DNA of 40,000 bases. Source: Actinomycetes bacterium. GTDB taxonomy: Bacteria; Actinomycetota; Acidimicrobiia; IMCC26256; PALSA-610. Position 1 is the first letter of the stretch. Each line of letters starts with the position of its first letter. The position numbers and the translations under genes are program-made. Of this stretch, positions 36,783 to 40,000 are shown one piece after another. A model generated the notes under the pieces. It did no database searches and was not told the DNA's origin. It was given only the letters and a program-made list of their open reading frames with translations. Where the stretch lies: the NCBI GenBank assembly GCA_025360585.1, contig JANYBW010000010.1, positions 1 through 40,000 of the forward strand, in the 5' to 3' direction.

Positions 36783-37148
36783 CTATCCCGTGGGCGCCTC
36801 GCTCAGTTGATCAACGGCCGCCGTCGCGATTCGCGTCAGCGCATTGAGCCCCCGTTTATCGCTCGCGCGGACGAGCTTCGACGCGTCAATCTCGACCCGG
36901 CTCGCGGTGGCACCACCAGCGCGAAAGAAGCGGCGCCGAACAACGCCGAGCGCAACCACTTCATCGCCAGGACTCAGCATCGCGACCCATGCTGGCGGAT
37001 CACTCAGCGATACCGGAACACTCACCGCCGCACCCACGGTTGGTCGGGTCGTGACTTGGAGTGTGGCCAGTTCGGTACCCGATGCGAGTACGCGTATTTC
37101 AGGAAGACTCGACAACACACCACGAACGATCGCACAGTTAACCGACAT
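36783..37148 (-). CDS. Short single-stranded DNA-binding protein (SSB paralogue)
   Basis: About 121 residues from the ATG at 37148, which has a strong CAAGGGGG ribosome site. The frame is open to 37196 but the extra residues run through a hairpin region. The start SVNCAIVRGVLSSLPEIRVLASGTELATLQVTT follows the SSB OB-fold pattern (quoted in part: VLSSLPEIRVL, LATLQVTTR), with ALGVVRRRFFRAGGAT for the later strands. The acidic C-terminal tip that recruits repair proteins in canonical SSB (DDDIPF type) is missing, and the protein ends AAVDQLSEAPTG. This resembles secondary SSBs such as SsbB rather than the main replication SSB. It is monocistronic and divergent from the 65-codon gene. The 142 bases between its stop and the korA start show no gene and may hold the korA promoter. 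Confidence 0.7.
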   Translation of the reverse strand: MSVNCAIVRGVLSSLPEIRVLASGTELATLQVTTRPTVGAAVSVPVSLSDPPAWVAMLSPGDEVVALGVVRRRFFRAGGATASRVEIDASKLVRASDKRGLNALTRIATAAVDQLSEAPTG

Positions 37149-37150
37149 AA

Positions 37151-37164
37151 TTCCCCCTTGGGAA
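37151..37164 (-). promoter_or_regulatory. Small hairpin over the SSB-gene ribosome site
   Basis: On the minus strand TTCCC-AAGG-GGGAA can fold into a five-bp hairpin with a four-base loop that covers part of the AAGGGGG ribosome site, 3 bases before the ATG. It could damp translation. Folding strength was judged only by eye. Confidence 0.35.
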
Positions 37165-37179
37165 GATACGGATTTCAAG

Positions 37180-37215
37180 GGCCGAGTAGTCGACAAGCTG
37201 ACGATCGACTCGGCC
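37180..37215. promoter_or_regulatory. Inverted repeat in the SSB-gene leader
   Basis: GGCCGAGT at 37180-37187 and ACTCGGCC at 37208-37215 are a perfect 8-bp inverted repeat with a 20-base loop that has inner TCGA/TCGA pairing. A GTTTT tract follows on the plus strand, which makes it terminator-like in that direction. It lies 32 bases upstream of the SSB-like start and could be an operator or a leader hairpin. Confidence 0.45.
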
Positions 37216-37242
37216 GTTTTATAAAGGGGGAAGTTGAAACAC

Positions 37243-37278
37243 TGCGAGATCGCATCACAATTGACTCGCGGTCTCGCA
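37243..37278. promoter_or_regulatory. Second inverted repeat in the SSB/65-residue divergent spacer
   Basis: TGCGAGA (37243-37249) and TCTCGCA (37272-37278) are 7-bp arms 22 bases apart. Arm spacing near two helical turns is compatible with a dimeric regulator site. The spacer 37149-37343 holds no other gene. Confidence 0.3.
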
Positions 37279-37343
37279 ACAGAAACGACGATAACACCAG
37301 CCTGAGACAGTCACCGCCGCCACGACACGCTGGAGGCCAGAAC

Positions 37344-37541
37344 ATGATGTCGGACCAACTCAAGATCGAGTGGGCGGGCGCGTGCCGCGAGCTACTCGGC
37401 AGCGCGGCCGGAGCAAACATCTTTAACGCTCGGAGTCGCGTTGCATACGGCGGCCTTCCGATGACGGCCGTTGCGATCGAAACCGCGATCGATCTGAATG
37501 TCCCGCCACGGAACCGTCGACTCGTGTTTGCTGAGTCATAA
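37344..37541 (+). CDS. Hypothetical small protein, 65 aa
   Basis: I do not recognise this protein. The start is ATG at 37344 (or 37347), 7 bases after CTGGAGG, one of the clearest ribosome sites in the window. The product is MMSDQLKIEWAG..., with an amphipathic N-terminal helix region (KIEWAGACRELLG), a middle ARSRVAYGGLPMTAVAIETA and a basic-then-acidic tail (PPRNRRLVFAES). It has one Cys and no membrane helix. It is divergent from the SSB paralogue and faces the TPR gene end to end, with 99 empty bases between. A longer frame from 36741 is antisense to the SSB gene and is not used. A regulator or SSB partner is only a guess. Confidence 0.55.
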   Translation: MMSDQLKIEWAGACRELLGSAAGANIFNARSRVAYGGLPMTAVAIETAIDLNVPPRNRRLVFAES

Positions 37542-37640
37542 GTTCCTTGTGGAAATCGGCGAGACCTGGGCGTCGAGGACGAGGACGCAGGAATCGGCGT
37601 TCATGACCGGCGAATTACCGAGCGAACTTCTGTCAGTGCA

Positions 37641-38828
37641 TTAGTGCAAGCTGGCCATTCGTTCCGCGACGTCGGCAAACTGGGCGTCGTATTTGGAGAC
37701 TTGTTGAAACAGAGCGCGCGCGCGCGGTAAATTCCCGGCGCGTTCGTGCAGATCTCCGAGTGCATACCAGAGCCGGGCGTGATGCGGCTGGACGCGCCTA
37801 GGTGCTTTCGCGTTCCGCTTTTCCAACAGCGTGATGGCTTCATCACGCCGCCCTCGGTCGGACAAACTACCGGCCATCACAATACGGCCCTCGGTGACCA
37901 GCTCCGCCGAAGGCGAAGTGTCAGCGAGTTCGCGCCAGGCTTCGTCGACCTTTTTCCAGAGCCGTTGCGCTCGGTAACAGTCCATGAGTACAGGATGCTG
38001 TTCGGTTGAGCCGCTCAAGGTATAAAACGCTTCGAGTTCGCGGATCGCAGCGTTGAAATTACCGCTGCGGTACTGGCACAACCCGACAAGTTCACGAACG
38101 CCCATCGCATCGGGGTAACGCTCCGCCAACGGCCGGAGAATCCGCAATGCATCACGTTCGCGTCCAGCCGCAAACGCCTCGGTTGCCTCGCCTAGCAGTT
38201 CCAACGTGCGCCGCGACTGCTTGCCCGCGAGCCGAGTGATCTCTTCATTCGCCTCGGTACGCCGTTGGCGTTGCCGACGGGCCGGGTGTTCGCGCCAATC
38301 CTTTTGCGGGCCAGTGCCATAGCCACCAGCACGCTTTGGGCCTGCGGTAGCGCTGGAGCTGGAGCCGGTGCCGGTGCCTTTGTTCGCCGCAGTTTTACGC
38401 CCACTGGTACCTCTCGGCTGTTGGCGTTCGGCTCGCTTCTCAGCGGCCATGATCGCTTTCGTAGCGGCCATGCTTTTGCCGGGGAGCGCTTTGGGTTCGG
38501 CGCCCCGCGGAGCCGCGGGTTTGCGACCTGTCCGCTGAGCTGATCCGGCTCCAGCGGCCTTGGGCTTTGCGGCCCGGCTAGGCCGCGATGCGGCGCCGGT
38601 TGCCGAGCCCACACCAGACTTCTTAGCTGCAATTGGCTTCCCGGCTGAGCTACCACCTTCTGTGCGCGGTGGCTTCGATACCGTTTTCCCCGTCGACTTT
38701 GCCGCAGCTTTGCGCACCGATTTGCTCGCCGATTTACTCGCCGACTTCCCAGCTGGTTTTCCAGCCGGTTTTCCAGCCGTTTTTCCAACCGCTTTTACGG
38801 CGCGACGAGGTTGCGAAGAATTTGCCAT
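37641..38828 (-). CDS. TPR protein with long basic N-terminus
   Basis: About 395 residues from the ATG at 38828. Residues 1-170 are low-complexity Lys/Ala/Gly/Ser (KTAGKPAGKPAGKSASKS) with net positive charge and an AIMAAEKRAERQQPRG helix. Residues 190-395 are tetratricopeptide-like helical repeats (LLGEATEAFAAGRERDALRIL, LCQYRSGNFNAAIRELEAFY, LWYALGDLHERAGNLPRARALF; quoted partly). Rv1691, its positional counterpart in M. tuberculosis, is also a TPR protein next to the HAD gene. The basic tail may bind nucleic acid or ribosomes; the gene directly follows the rRNA operon terminator on the same strand. TAAACT lies nine bases before the start. Confidence 0.85.
   Translation of the reverse strand: MANSSQPRRAVKAVGKTAGKPAGKPAGKSASKSASKSVRKAAAKSTGKTVSKPPRTEGGSSAGKPIAAKKSGVGSATGAASRPSRAAKPKAAGAGSAQRTGRKPAAPRGAEPKALPGKSMAATKAIMAAEKRAERQQPRGTSGRKTAANKGTGTGSSSSATAGPKRAGGYGTGPQKDWREHPARRQRQRRTEANEEITRLAGKQSRRTLELLGEATEAFAAGRERDALRILRPLAERYPDAMGVRELVGLCQYRSGNFNAAIRELEAFYTLSGSTEQHPVLMDCYRAQRLWKKVDEAWRELADTSPSAELVTEGRIVMAGSLSDRGRRDEAITLLEKRNAKAPRRVQPHHARLWYALGDLHERAGNLPRARALFQQVSKYDAQFADVAERMASLH
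38690..38815. repeat. Short tandem repeats in the basic N-terminus of the TPR gene
   Basis: Units like GCTGGTTTTCCAGCC recur as 12-base steps near 38750-38790, and TTGCTCGCCGATTTACTCGCC as 12-base steps near 38715-38740. They encode the KPAG and KSAS repeats. Slippage could change their number. Confidence 0.65.
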
Positions 38829-38837
38829 GATCATCAC

Positions 38838-38843
38838 AGTTTA
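38838..38843 (-). promoter_or_regulatory. Putative -10 element (TAAACT) of the TPR gene
   Basis: TAAACT on the minus strand ends 9 bases before the ATG at 38828, just after the rRNA terminator. No ribosome site is evident. Confidence 0.4.
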
Positions 38844-38875
38844 GGGGCCGCTGACGCGCGAAACGGAATACCCCG

Positions 38876-38925
38876 AAAACGACGTAAGGCCCGTGTGCGC
38901 ATTGCTGCGCTCACGGGCCTTACGT
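38876..38925 (-). terminator. Intrinsic terminator of the rRNA operon
   Basis: A 14-bp perfect stem (ACGTAAGGCCCGTG with CACGGGCCTTACGT), prolonged by GCGC/GCGC, is followed on the minus strand by CG and TTTT. It begins 10 bases after the 5S 3' end. This is the strongest terminator in the window. Confidence 0.92.
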
Positions 38926-38934
38926 ATGAAATAT

Positions 38935-39050
38935 TGCGGCGGCGACCTACTCTCCCAGGAAGTTCCCCTCCAAGTACCATCGGCGCGGGCAGGCTTAACT
39001 ACCGTGTTCGGGATGGGAACGGGTGTGACCCCGCCGCTATAGCCACCGCA
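38935..39050 (-). rRNA. rrf: 5S ribosomal RNA
   Basis: About 116 nt. The ends pair (TGCGGTGGC at the 5' side with GCCGCCGCA at the 3' side). The inner regions match bacterial 5S: GGGTCACACCCGTTCCCATC, CCGAACACGGTAGTTAAGCC and the GGGAGAGTAGGTCGCC near the 3' end. It follows 23S by about 80 bases and is last in the operon. Ends are placed by the terminal helix and may be off by a base or two. Confidence 0.95.
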
Positions 39051-39127
39051 AAATCTGGCATTCTCAAACCATTAAAAACTCCATAGCGAGCACGAACATT
39101 CGTCGTTGTATCAAAAAAGTAAGTGGA

Positions 39128-40000
<873 letters not shown>

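Noticed and set aside
36741-37541. 266-codon plus-strand frame
   Set aside because: Most of it is antisense to the SSB-like gene. Only its last 65 codons, with their own ribosome site, look real.

Overview
This window is a housekeeping stretch of an actinobacterial chromosome. The 23S/5S rRNA, TlyA, the SteA/SteB pair and the gene order point to that phylum. The order TPR protein, HAD phosphatase, tlyA, nadK, recN, steA, steB, pyrG, xerD, scpA, scpB, rluB, cmk, der matches, from memory, Mycobacterium tuberculosis Rv1691 to Rv1713. The moderate GC, the KorAB pair, an AroH-type chorismate mutase and a Thr/Pro-linker pseudokinase suggest the class Acidimicrobiia. That class assignment is inference.

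Layout, left to right (most genes on the minus strand, so transcription runs right to left). 1-590: a partial zinc-ribbon membrane protein and a small unknown gene. 658-5229: two tandem TadE-TadG pairs (Flp/Tad-type surface proteins). 5430-8218: der and a DUF512 radical-SAM-like protein. 8340-9416 (+): ispH. 9411-12419: aroH-aroA-cmk-plsC. 12472-14974: scpA-scpB-rluB. 15018-16040 (+): trpS. 16055-17674: a membrane pseudokinase with a C-terminal LecA-like domain. 17777-20964: pyrG-xerD-HD protein. 21111-31061: tlyA-nadK-recN-steA-steB followed by three envelope genes (alkaline-phosphatase-like membrane protein, MraY/WecA-like transferase, GT-C glycosyltransferase). 31115-31567: a phasin-like protein with an H1-like tail. 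31629-32426: HAD phosphatase. 32484-33680 (+): DUF1015. 33732-36640: korA-korB. 36783-37148: a short SSB paralogue, divergent from a 65-codon gene (37344-37541, +). 37641-38828: a TPR protein with a basic N-terminus. 38882-40000: terminator, 5S rRNA and the 3' part of 23S rRNA.

Two architectural habits stand out. Sixteen adjacent gene pairs overlap by exactly four bases (ATGA, GTGA or TTGA), so most minus-strand genes are probably translationally coupled. Many first genes of transcription units have no Shine-Dalgarno but carry a TANNNT hexamer 6-9 bases before the start codon, which fits leaderless transcription.

The most unusual items are the pseudokinase-lectin fusion (16055-17674), the three-gene glycan/phosphatase module coupled to steAB (21111-25503), the duplicated TadE-TadG cassettes with a shared C-terminal module, and the small SSB/65-residue divergent locus with hairpins in its leader.
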